Shown one piece after another: positions 7,222 through 14,449 of a stretch of DNA of 20,123 nucleotides. Source of the stretch: a virus; IMG/VR virus record IMGVR_UViG_3300030104_004174, positions 8,440 to 28,562 of that record. One strand, written 5' to 3'. Both the position numbers and the translations under genes were made by a program. Under the pieces are notes generated by a model, which saw nothing but the letters and a program-made list of their open reading frames with translations, had not been told where the DNA came from and did no database searches. How positions within the stretch are numbered: position 1 is the first letter of the stretch; every line of letters starts with the position of its first letter.

Positions 7222-8055
7222 ATGTCAAGCAAAGTAAATTACGGAAGATACAGAGTAAACACAGACGGACTTGTGTTTAGAGTAGACGGTTATAGCCAAA
7301 GAAGTTACAGTCACAACACAGAAAATTGGAAAGATTTATCTCCGAGTGGCCTCGATGTTAAATTAACCGATTCAGGTCTTTATGACGACACAAGTGGATA
7401 CTACAAGTTTAGAAACCCTAATAACGCAACAAATAAGTATGCTGCAGTATCTGGAGCTAATTTTTCAGGACTAAGATCTTTAGGCGTCTTAAAAGATGAC
7501 GACTCTAGTTTTACAATTGAAGCCTTCTTTGAAATAAAGGTTTCTGGAGAGAATTCTCCTCCTGATGACGGGGCTGTGATATTTGGTAATACAGATGCTA
7601 ACAAAAGCGGTTTCTCTTATGGCTTGATAGCTAAAACTGGTAACGGAGGCGAGATTAGCGGTATCAATGCTTTTATTGCGTCAAACAAAGTAGACCAAAG
7701 TTTAAATCATCCTTGGACAGGTGTCGAGGTTGTTCTTTCGGATGTTAATGATCCTTCTATCTCTGGTTCTGATTTTAGACATGCCGCCATGACGTATGAT
7801 AGTTCAAATGGTAGAATGATTGGTTATTTAGATGGAGTTGCTAAAGGGACAGGTACTTTTCCTTCTACAAATACTTCAGGATTTCATGACGGAACAGTCA
7901 ATGGAGTTTATCAACAATTTTATATAGGTGGGAATTTAGACTCAGGTTTAAATACAAATATAGGTATGGTCGGTTGCTACAACAGAGCTTTGTCTAGTGG
8001 AGAAGTTATAGGCAACTGCAAAGCTGTCAAACATAGATATGGGCAAGGGTATTAA
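7222..8055 (+). CDS. LamG/concanavalin A-like lectin virion protein, 277 aa
   Basis: A single LamG-like jelly-roll spans most of the protein. The start DGLVFRVDGYSQRSY...WKDLSPSG, the central SSFTIEAFFEIKV, the segment FRHAAMTYDSSNGRMIGYLDG, and the ending IGMVGCYNRALSSGEVIGNC are typical of the family. Such domains bind carbohydrates or act as structural modules on fibres and capsids. Its N-terminus resembles that of the 644-aa protein just upstream, which suggests the two are diverged relatives. A strong AGGAGGA ribosome site at 7207-7213 lies inside the end of the upstream gene, and only 2 bases separate the genes, so they are one operon. Only two cysteines are present, both near the C-terminus. 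Confidence 0.8.
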   Translation: MSSKVNYGRYRVNTDGLVFRVDGYSQRSYSHNTENWKDLSPSGLDVKLTDSGLYDDTSGYYKFRNPNNATNKYAAVSGANFSGLRSLGVLKDDDSSFTIEAFFEIKVSGENSPPDDGAVIFGNTDANKSGFSYGLIAKTGNGGEISGINAFIASNKVDQSLNHPWTGVEVVLSDVNDPSISGSDFRHAAMTYDSSNGRMIGYLDGVAKGTGTFPSTNTSGFHDGTVNGVYQQFYIGGNLDSGLNTNIGMVGCYNRALSSGEVIGNCKAVKHRYGQGY

Positions 8056-8073
8056 GTGTAATTTATAAAGTAT

Positions 8074-11000
8074 ATGGCTGTTAAAAGGTATGTTGGCGAT
8101 AAAATCGTCGGTTTAAATAGTGAGAAAGCCGCTGTTCTAGACACGGTTTCTGATGGTGCTTTGTATTATACTAATGACTCGCCTTACGTTGTTTACTTAA
8201 AAAAAGACGGAGCTTGGCAACAAATATCAAGTAGTGCAGGAGGAGGCTCAGAGCTTACAAATAGTGGGCAAATCTTGCATCGTGACATTCATGTTGTAAG
8301 CGGAGACGTTGCTCTTAATACTGCTGACATTGATATTGTCAGTGGTGATCTTCTGAATACAGGTCAAATTTTACATCGTGACATTCATGTTGTAAGCGGA
8401 GACGTTGCTCTTAATACTGCTGACATTGATATTGTCAGTGGTAGAATAGATAGCAACGATACAGATATAACTAGCCTAACCACTAACCTTGACACTACAG
8501 GAAATCTTTTGCATCGTGATGTTCATGTTGTAAGCGGAAGAATAGCTACTGACAGCACTCTAGGTAATGTAAAATTTGCATGCAACTGTAGTCAAAGTAC
8601 AGCACCTAATATCTTTACAGATACCACGGACAGAAGTTACGCTGTAACACCAAATTCGACAAACCAAATGGTGGTTAATGTTCCTTGGATAGATTCAACA
8701 GCCAACCTTAACACTACAGGAAATCTTTTACATCGTGATGTTCATGTTGTAAGTGGTAGAATAGATAGCAACGATACAGATATAACTAACCTAACCACTA
8801 ACCTTGACACTACAGGAAATCTTTTGCATCGTGATGTTCATGTCGTTAGTGGGGTAGCGCACGGAAAAGCTTCTGACGTTTTTAAAACTATTTCTGTGCA
8901 AAACGAAGACGATGTAATAGCGGCAGGAGCTACTGACACTCTAACTTTTGTGGCCGGTAGTAATACAACTATAAGCACTGACTGTAGTAATCAAACAATC
9001 ACAATTAATTCGGCTGGAGCTGCGGGTGGTGAAGCTAATGTTCAATCCGATTGGACGCAGAGCTCAAATACTTCAGACGCTTTTATATTAAATAAGCCCG
9101 GCATATTAGGGGTCTCATCTAACTACGCAGCAGGAAGCCTTCTTCCAGCTGGCGCTTCAGTTCATGGTGGTAATTTTTTAAGAAAAGATGGGTCTTGGGC
9201 AATCCCTTTTACTTTAAGCGCAGCTACTAATTCTGCTCTTGGTGGGATTAAGCTGGTAAGCTGCACAGAGCAAACAGTTGCCTCAGAAAGCGTTTCGAGT
9301 ACAGCTAATAGATCTTACGCTGTTCAGCTTGACTCTTCTAATCAAGCTGTTGTTAACGTTCCTTGGTCAGATACAAATACTTGGCAACAGGTATCGGCAA
9401 GCCATCCGGGATACGTAGCACAATTACCTGCTAGTCATGGAGGTAAGTTTTTAAAGGCAGATGGTAGTTGGGAAGTGCCAGCTTATGATACAACAAATAC
9501 TACCTACACTGTTTCTATACCAAACTCTACGACCAAGTTGAGGTTAGCTGGCAGTGACTCTACTACAGATGATATTGAGTTTGTAGGAGCTGGTCTTATT
9601 TCAGTTGCCCGGACTAATGACTCTAAGTTCACTATATCGACTACGGCAACGAATAACGCAGGTACAGTTACATCTGTTACTGGAGGTACAGGTTTGTCTG
9701 GTACTGTTACTGGTACCGGTTCTTTAAGTTTAGATACAGCAACGTCTACTGCTCTTGGCGGAATAAAGGTTGGCAGCCGTCTAACTATAACCAACGGAGT
9801 ACTCTCTGCTGATTTACAAACTGACAACAATACAACTTACGGCGTGTCTGCAGTCGACGATTCGGGTATAAAACTTAGACTAACAGATTCAGGCAGCACG
9901 ACAGATGATGTTAAGTTTGCGGCAGGTAATTTACTTGGTGTTGCTAAGGTTAGCAGTGAGGACACTATTTGTTTTACTACTACGGCTACAGCTAACGATA
10001 CAGACGCTAACTTAAAGAACAGAGCAAACCATACTGGTAGCCAAGCCGCGTCTACGATTTCTGACTTTGATGCCGAAGTAGCTAATAACACTACCGTTGC
10101 AGCTCACACAACAAAACTAGCGGGGATTGAGGACGGGGCTACAGCAGATCAAACCGCTTCGGAGATATGTTCCGCTGCAGGTATAACTTCGGCTTTAGGT
10201 ACGAACGCTTTTAACAGTACGGCTTTTACTACTTGCGAAGGTACAGTCGAAAGTGTTTCTGCAGGAACAGGGTTGACAGCTGGAGGTACCGCTGTAGATC
10301 CTTCTCTTTCTCTTAACAAAGCAACGTCTACTGCTCTTGGGGGAATAAAAGTTAGTACCGGTCTGACTATAAATGCAAGTACTGGGGCGCTTTCCGTTAC
10401 TGTTCCGACTGCCAATAATTTCACTAATGATAATAAAACTAAATTAGACAATATTGAGGTTGGGGCAACAGCAGATCTAACCGCTACAGAGATATGCGCT
10501 TTAGCAGGAATAACAGGTAATATACAGTCCAATGCCTATACCAGTACCACAATTCCAACTGATAACAATCAATTAGCGAACGGATGCGGTTATACTACTA
10601 ATATAGGTACAGTTACACCTAGCAGTTCGGATACTTTCACCAATAAAAGTGGTAATATAAGTCAGTGGACTAACGACGCTAATTATAGTACTACTGTAGG
10701 TACAGTCACGGCTGTTACAGCTGCTAGCCCATTGACGGCTACTACGGGAGCTACCCCACAAATAAGTTTACCCGTTAGCGCTTGTGTTACTATAAATAAT
10801 TTAAATACGTGTGGTGCTGATAATTGTCTTAAAACTACCATATTGTGTAGTGCTTTTGTTTGTAATTCAATACTTATTAATTCTGGTCTTTTTCATGGTG
10901 GAGCTTATACCTTCACTGGTAATATAAATACTAGTGGAACTTTAAACCATGGAACAAATCACTGGATTAAAACTAACATGTTATGCACATGTGGTACAAA

Positions 11001-14000
11001 CGCTTGTATTGTATCAGATGGCGGAAGTGGATTAATAAAGGGTTGTTTTTCTGGAGACGGTTCTGCTATTACTAATTTAGATATTGGAGCATCTGATTTA
11101 CCTAATATTGCTAAATGCGAAGGAACAGTCACTTCTGTAGGGGTGGGAGCAGGTTTATGTTTGCATTCTACTGCTAATTCTTTTACAGTATCTGATACTA
11201 TATGCAATACTGATAAAGGCTCAAGTCAAAATATATTTAAAAATATAGGAGCATATAATGGAGCAACACTAATAGGAACTGTTACTGCTGCTGCTAATAA
11301 TGATACTGTATGTTTTGTTCAAGGTTCTAATATAACACTCACTCATGCTACAGATAAGATAACAATAGCCGCAGATAATACTACTTATAATCAAGCTACT
11401 GACTCAGCTCTTGGACTAGTAAAACTTTCAGGAACCCCCGCTGATAATGTAACAGACACAGCAATAACTTCCAACTATATTTTTGACAATCTTAAAACAG
11501 CGGTTCCAGCAAATGCTGTATTTACTGACACATGTTACAGTCAAGCTAATAGCTCAACGTTGGGTCTGGTTAAGATTTCAGATTCAGCTAGTAATAATGC
11601 TAGCGATACAGCGATATCAGCTGATTGGGCTTATGAAACACTTACTATTCCAAGCTTAAATATTTTAGGTAATAATACTGGAAGTGCTGCAGAAGCTTCT
11701 GGCTTAACATGCGCTCAAGTCTTGAACTTACTAGGAGTCGCAGCTGGAGCTACAGCATGCGAAGGTACAGTTACCTCTGTTTCCGGAGGTACAGGTTTAT
11801 CTGGTACTGTTACTGGTACCGGTTCTTTGGCTTTGAATCAAGCAACAACTGGCGCTCTTGGTGGAATAATAGTCGGGACCGGTCTAAGCGTAAATAGCGG
11901 TACTGTATCTGTTGCTGTTCCAACCGCTAACGATTTTACTACTACCCTTAAGAATAAATTGGATGGTATATGTGCTGGAGCTACAGTTGGTTTTACCACA
12001 AATGGTGCTGCGGGTTATGTTTGTCCTGCAAGCACTTGCACTAACTTTTGCGCTTCGGATATTAAGGCAAATAAATACTTAGGGTGTGGAAATAACAATT
12101 GCGTTGATGTTACCACAGTAAAAGCTTCTACTCTAGTAGATGTCTCTTCAGGTACCTTGAGCGCTTCTTGTATTGACGTAGGTACCCAAACTGCAACGGG
12201 AGCGATAACAGGTTTAAAATTATGCGGAGCAGGTACTGGTAATTGCGTAGAAGCTTTTTGTGGTAAATTCACATTTCTTAGTACTGTTTTTTCAATGACT
12301 GCTCTTCAGTTATGCGCTACCGGTCCTAATAATTGCGTAGAAGCTTCTTGTCTCAAAGGAGACTATGATGCGGCTGATTTAACAGGAACTATTGATGCCG
12401 CTCGCTTGCCAGATACAGCCAAGTGTCAAGGGGATATTACTGAGGTGACTGCGGGTACTGGCCTAACGGGAGGAGGCTCTACAGGAAACATTAGCGTTTG
12501 TCTTGATTTAGGTGACATAAATGACTCCACAACAAATAGCGATGGAGCTTGTTTTGCTGTTGTGAATTCGTCTAACGTACAAAAGCTTCTTGCAAAAGGT
12601 TCTATTAACATTTCTGGATTTAATAATGATTCTAATTTTACTAGCAACACAGGTACACTTACTAGCTCTTCTAACTTAAACGCTAGTAGATTAGCTTCTG
12701 GAACTGTTGATGCTGCTCGGTTGCCAATCGCCTCTACTAGTTGTCTTGGCGGTGTGAAATTCGGATGCGAATGCACCCAAACTACGGCAGCTAACGTCTT
12801 TACTGAGTGCGCGAATAGAAGTTACGCAGTAACACCAAATTCAACAAACCAGATGCTGGTTAATGTTCCTTGGACAGACACTAACACTTTTAGAAATGTA
12901 ACTGCGGGTGGGAATACTCTTGGCTCTAATGAGTCTTTAGATTTTATTGCGGGAACAAGAATAAATATTACGGAAAGTGGTGGAAACGTTACTATATCAA
13001 CTACAGCAACAAATAACTTAGGCACAGTGACTTCTGTTACAGCAGGAAACGGTCTTTCAGGAGGAACAATTACGGGCTCAGGGACCATATCTTTACCTGC
13101 TACTGGTCCGGGGGCGGCTACGTATGGTTCTACTGCCACTAATTGTAAAATTAATACAATCACTTTAGATGCATACGGTAGGGTTACAGCTTTGACATGC
13201 GGTACTGTATCTGGCGGAACTGGTGGCGGTTGCGGTTGTGTATTGGATAAAGAAGCAAATTCTACCGGTCATGATATGGCTGTATACCGGCCAGAAACTA
13301 CCGATGCTGCTGACTCCATAGGGTGTGTATCAAAAGTAAGATGGAACTCTTCAACGGAAACTTTGACTATAGGGTCAACAACCTCCAATACAGTTGGTGA
13401 ACTTTATGTTTGCGGGAGAGGCTCAGCTTCTAATTGTTGGCAGGTTGGTAGCGTAAAAATGTCCAGCGGTGCACTTTCGCATACTTCTAGCCATTTTTGT
13501 TTAACTAGCGACTCTAATCAGGGTTTTCTAAATTTGTATAACGCTACTTGTTCTGGGCATCCTAGTATTTCACAAGGGGGTATATTGTACACAACAGGGC
13601 AGTACGAAAAACCACATTGGAGAAATTCTTCTGGATGTTACGAAATATACATGACGTCAGTATCTGATTATAGATTTAAACAAAATTTACGTTGCTGGTC
13701 ATCTATATGCTGCACTACAGACGTAGTCAAGAATGTTCCTGTTTATAGTTTTAACTGGAATTCAGAAGGTTTAAAAGCTAATATTTTTGATTCTTCAAGT
13801 ACTGAAAGAATAGGCTTTTTAGCTCACGAAGTAAAAGAAAAAGTTACAGCAAATAATCTAGTTACTGCGGATAAAGACGGAACTCAAGCGGATGGTAAGA
13901 TTATACCCCAAACAATAAATCATATAGAGATGATTCCAATACTTTGGTCAGCTCTACAAGAAACTATTAAAAAAGTAGAAGATTTAGAAGAAAGAGTAAA

Positions 14001-14019
14001 AACTCTTGAATCCAGTTAA
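8074..14019 (+). CDS. Giant cysteine-rich tail-fibre-like protein with C-terminal Peptidase_S74 chaperone domain, 1981 aa
   Basis: The N-terminus (KRYVGDKIVGLNSEKAAV, DGALYYTNDSPYVVYLKKDGAW) resembles attachment domains of marine phage fibres. Residues 68-260 hold five LHRD(I/V)HVVSG units. Then follow fibre modules known from T4-like marine phages: VQSDWTQSSNTSDAFILNKP, three 40-residue copies ending VNVPW, and several GTVTSVxxGTGLSG/ALGGIKV units. The C-terminal ~118 residues match Peptidase_S74 (intramolecular chaperone): S1864-D-Y-R-F-K1869 fits the Ser-Lys dyad spacing, followed by GFLAHEV and a terminal coiled coil (KKVEDLEERVKTLE). In that family the domain guides trimer folding and then cuts itself off. 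By hand count there are about 58 cysteines, which is very unusual for a fibre. No Shine-Dalgarno is seen before 8074. It is probably a trimeric host-binding fibre. Confidence 0.88.
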   Translation: MAVKRYVGDKIVGLNSEKAAVLDTVSDGALYYTNDSPYVVYLKKDGAWQQISSSAGGGSELTNSGQILHRDIHVVSGDVALNTADIDIVSGDLLNTGQILHRDIHVVSGDVALNTADIDIVSGRIDSNDTDITSLTTNLDTTGNLLHRDVHVVSGRIATDSTLGNVKFACNCSQSTAPNIFTDTTDRSYAVTPNSTNQMVVNVPWIDSTANLNTTGNLLHRDVHVVSGRIDSNDTDITNLTTNLDTTGNLLHRDVHVVSGVAHGKASDVFKTISVQNEDDVIAAGATDTLTFVAGSNTTISTDCSNQTITINSAGAAGGEANVQSDWTQSSNTSDAFILNKPGILGVSSNYAAGSLLPAGASVHGGNFLRKDGSWAIPFTLSAATNSALGGIKLVSCTEQTVASESVSSTANRSYAVQLDSSNQAVVNVPWSDTNTWQQVSASHPGYVAQLPASHGGKFLKADGSWEVPAYDTTNTTYTVSIPNSTTKLRLAGSDSTTDDIEFVGAGLISVARTNDSKFTISTTATNNAGTVTSVTGGTGLSGTVTGTGSLSLDTATSTALGGIKVGSRLTITNGVLSADLQTDNNTTYGVSAVDDSGIKLRLTDSGSTTDDVKFAAGNLLGVAKVSSEDTICFTTTATANDTDANLKNRANHTGSQAASTISDFDAEVANNTTVAAHTTKLAGIEDGATADQTASEICSAAGITSALGTNAFNSTAFTTCEGTVESVSAGTGLTAGGTAVDPSLSLNKATSTALGGIKVSTGLTINASTGALSVTVPTANNFTNDNKTKLDNIEVGATADLTATEICALAGITGNIQSNAYTSTTIPTDNNQLANGCGYTTNIGTVTPSSSDTFTNKSGNISQWTNDANYSTTVGTVTAVTAASPLTATTGATPQISLPVSACVTINNLNTCGADNCLKTTILCSAFVCNSILINSGLFHGGAYTFTGNINTSGTLNHGTNHWIKTNMLCTCGTNACIVSDGGSGLIKGCFSGDGSAITNLDIGASDLPNIAKCEGTVTSVGVGAGLCLHSTANSFTVSDTICNTDKGSSQNIFKNIGAYNGATLIGTVTAAANNDTVCFVQGSNITLTHATDKITIAADNTTYNQATDSALGLVKLSGTPADNVTDTAITSNYIFDNLKTAVPANAVFTDTCYSQANSSTLGLVKISDSASNNASDTAISADWAYETLTIPSLNILGNNTGSAAEASGLTCAQVLNLLGVAAGATACEGTVTSVSGGTGLSGTVTGTGSLALNQATTGALGGIIVGTGLSVNSGTVSVAVPTANDFTTTLKNKLDGICAGATVGFTTNGAAGYVCPASTCTNFCASDIKANKYLGCGNNNCVDVTTVKASTLVDVSSGTLSASCIDVGTQTATGAITGLKLCGAGTGNCVEAFCGKFTFLSTVFSMTALQLCATGPNNCVEASCLKGDYDAADLTGTIDAARLPDTAKCQGDITEVTAGTGLTGGGSTGNISVCLDLGDINDSTTNSDGACFAVVNSSNVQKLLAKGSINISGFNNDSNFTSNTGTLTSSSNLNASRLASGTVDAARLPIASTSCLGGVKFGCECTQTTAANVFTECANRSYAVTPNSTNQMLVNVPWTDTNTFRNVTAGGNTLGSNESLDFIAGTRINITESGGNVTISTTATNNLGTVTSVTAGNGLSGGTITGSGTISLPATGPGAATYGSTATNCKINTITLDAYGRVTALTCGTVSGGTGGGCGCVLDKEANSTGHDMAVYRPETTDAADSIGCVSKVRWNSSTETLTIGSTTSNTVGELYVCGRGSASNCWQVGSVKMSSGALSHTSSHFCLTSDSNQGFLNLYNATCSGHPSISQGGILYTTGQYEKPHWRNSSGCYEIYMTSVSDYRFKQNLRCWSSICCTTDVVKNVPVYSFNWNSEGLKANIFDSSSTERIGFLAHEVKEKVTANNLVTADKDGTQADGKIIPQTINHIEMIPILWSALQETIKKVEDLEERVKTLESS
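8278..8442 (+). repeat. In-frame 96-bp tandem duplication in the S74 fibre gene
   Basis: The stretch from CATCGTGACATTC at 8278 to CAGTGGT at 8346 recurs at 8374-8442, with an offset of 96 bases (32 codons). No mismatch is seen over the 69 bases compared. The intervening bases are also related at protein level (TGQILHRD in both). Near-identity implies recent duplication or conversion. Confidence 0.9.
8443..8528 (+). repeat. Near-identical 86-bp direct repeat, copy 1 (copy 2 at 8758-8843)
   Basis: Starts at AGAATAGATAGCAACGAT and encodes RIDSNDTDIT plus the following LHRDVHV unit. The second copy lies 315 bases (105 codons) downstream with a single difference (CTAGCC against CTAACC). Between the copies sits a 40-codon VNVPW module, so the pair flanks an inserted or exchangeable block. 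Confidence 0.9.
8569..8688 (+). repeat. 40-codon VNVPW module, copy 1 of 3 in the S74 fibre
   Basis: Encodes a block from VKFACNCSQ to NVPW. Other copies lie at 9247-9366 (IKLVSCTEQ...) and 12754-12873 (VKFGCECTQ...), each exactly 40 codons. Copies 1 and 3 differ much in the first half but are nearly identical over the second half. This block is a common fibre module in T4-like marine phages. Confidence 0.85.
8758..8843 (+). repeat. Near-identical 86-bp direct repeat, copy 2
   Basis: Matches 8443-8528 with one difference. After this copy the DNA diverges at once (GTCGTTAGTGG against GTTGTAAGCGG) although the protein stays the same, which marks a recombination edge. Confidence 0.88.
9247..9366 (+). 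repeat. 40-codon VNVPW module, copy 2 of 3 in the S74 fibre
   Basis: Same length as the copies at 8569 and 12754, with the shared elements NRSYAV and VVNVPW. It carries one cysteine (VSCTEQ) where the other copies carry two or three. Confidence 0.85.
9661..9771 (+). repeat. Dispersed ~111-bp fibre repeat, copy 1 (copy 2 at 11764-11874)
   Basis: Encodes GTVTSVTGGTGLSGTVTGTGSLSL followed by ALGGI. The second copy, 2103 bases (701 codons) downstream, shares long identical runs, including the stretch around CTGGTACTGTTACTGGTACCGG. A more diverged relative starts near 10239. These units were probably spread by recombination inside the gene. Confidence 0.85.
11764..11874 (+). repeat. Dispersed ~111-bp fibre repeat, copy 2
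   Basis: Matches 9661-9771 closely through the GTGLSGTVTGTGSL part and diverges after it, before meeting again at the ALGGI codons. Confidence 0.85.
12754..12873 (+). repeat. 40-codon VNVPW module, copy 3 of 3 in the S74 fibre
   Basis: Encodes VKFGCECTQTT...NRSYAV...LVNVPW. Its second half is almost the same DNA as copy 1, 4185 bases upstream, while the first half differs at many bases; this patchy pattern suggests gene conversion. Confidence 0.85.
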
Positions 14020-14063
14020 TTAATTAACCCTTTTGGCCTTTATTTTAGTGTAATACTCTCGAG

Positions 14064-14432
14064 ATGTCTAGTAGTTATAATTTTTCAGTCACGCAGGGTT
14101 CAGAGGTTAATGTTAGACTTACCATTACTAATGATGGCTCTGCTGTAAATTTGAGCGGTTATAACGTAAGAGGTAAGGTAAAAGGAAAATACGGAAACAC
14201 TGGAGCTTTAATAGATTTAGACCCAACTATAGTAACAGGTACCAACGGTACTTTGTATCCAAGTGGTTATGTAGATATTTACCTAAGCGGATCCCAAACT
14301 GCAGGTTTGCCTGTAATGGAGGCTGTTTATGACCTAGAAAGGTTTACGACAGGGACTCTAGGGGAAGAGACATCTGTAATAAAGATGCTGGCTGGTAAAT
14401 TTACCATTAATCCCGAGGTAACAAATATTTAA
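14064..14432 (+). CDS. Small virion protein with BppU-N-like pattern, 122 aa
   Basis: The layout is NFSVTQGSEVNVRLTITNDGSAVNLSGYNV near the start, a loop with Gly/Thr/Asn, GYVDIYLSGSQTAGLP, then EAVYDLERF and a closing VIKMLAGKFTINPEVTNI. This all-beta pattern resembles small virion proteins of T4-like cyanophages and the N-terminal domain of siphophage baseplate proteins such as BppU, which sit at fibre attachment points. It lies 44 bases after the S74 fibre and 17 bases before the next giant fibre, so it may link a fibre to the virion. No convincing Shine-Dalgarno precedes the ATG. No cysteines are present. Function is inferred from pattern and position. Confidence 0.7.
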   Translation: MSSSYNFSVTQGSEVNVRLTITNDGSAVNLSGYNVRGKVKGKYGNTGALIDLDPTIVTGTNGTLYPSGYVDIYLSGSQTAGLPVMEAVYDLERFTTGTLGEETSVIKMLAGKFTINPEVTNI

Positions 14433-14449
14433 TACTATAGATTAGGTTT

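Noticed and set aside
5285-8055. Diversity-generating retroelement target in the lectin genes
   Set aside because: No reverse transcriptase, template repeat or accessory gene is seen in the window, and the C-termini show no adenine-rich variable repeat pair.
8056-8073. T4-type late promoter (TTTATAAAGTAT) before the S74 fibre
   Set aside because: It resembles TATAAATA only in part, in a very AT-rich gap of 18 bases, and would leave almost no leader; chance is a sufficient explanation.
8275-8850. Possible CRISPR array or non-coding tandem repeat
   Set aside because: All repeat offsets are multiples of three and keep the fibre reading frame. There are no palindromic repeats with unique spacers of regular length.
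11709-11897. Plus-strand 62-codon frame rich in Arg/Ser/Trp/Tyr
   Set aside because: Out-of-frame reading of the Gly/Thr repeat in the S74 fibre.
9504-13163. Several long minus-strand open frames (for example 9504-9830, 12426-12776, 12822-13163)
   Set aside because: They lie antisense to the S74 fibre, have no ribosome sites, and arise because its Thr/Ser/Gly/Val-rich repeats lack stops on the reverse strand. The same holds for minus frames inside the giant fibre and the scaffold.
14020-14063. Terminator after the S74 fibre
   Set aside because: There is a T-rich stretch, but no stem of useful length could be found around GGCC, so transcription probably continues into the next genes.
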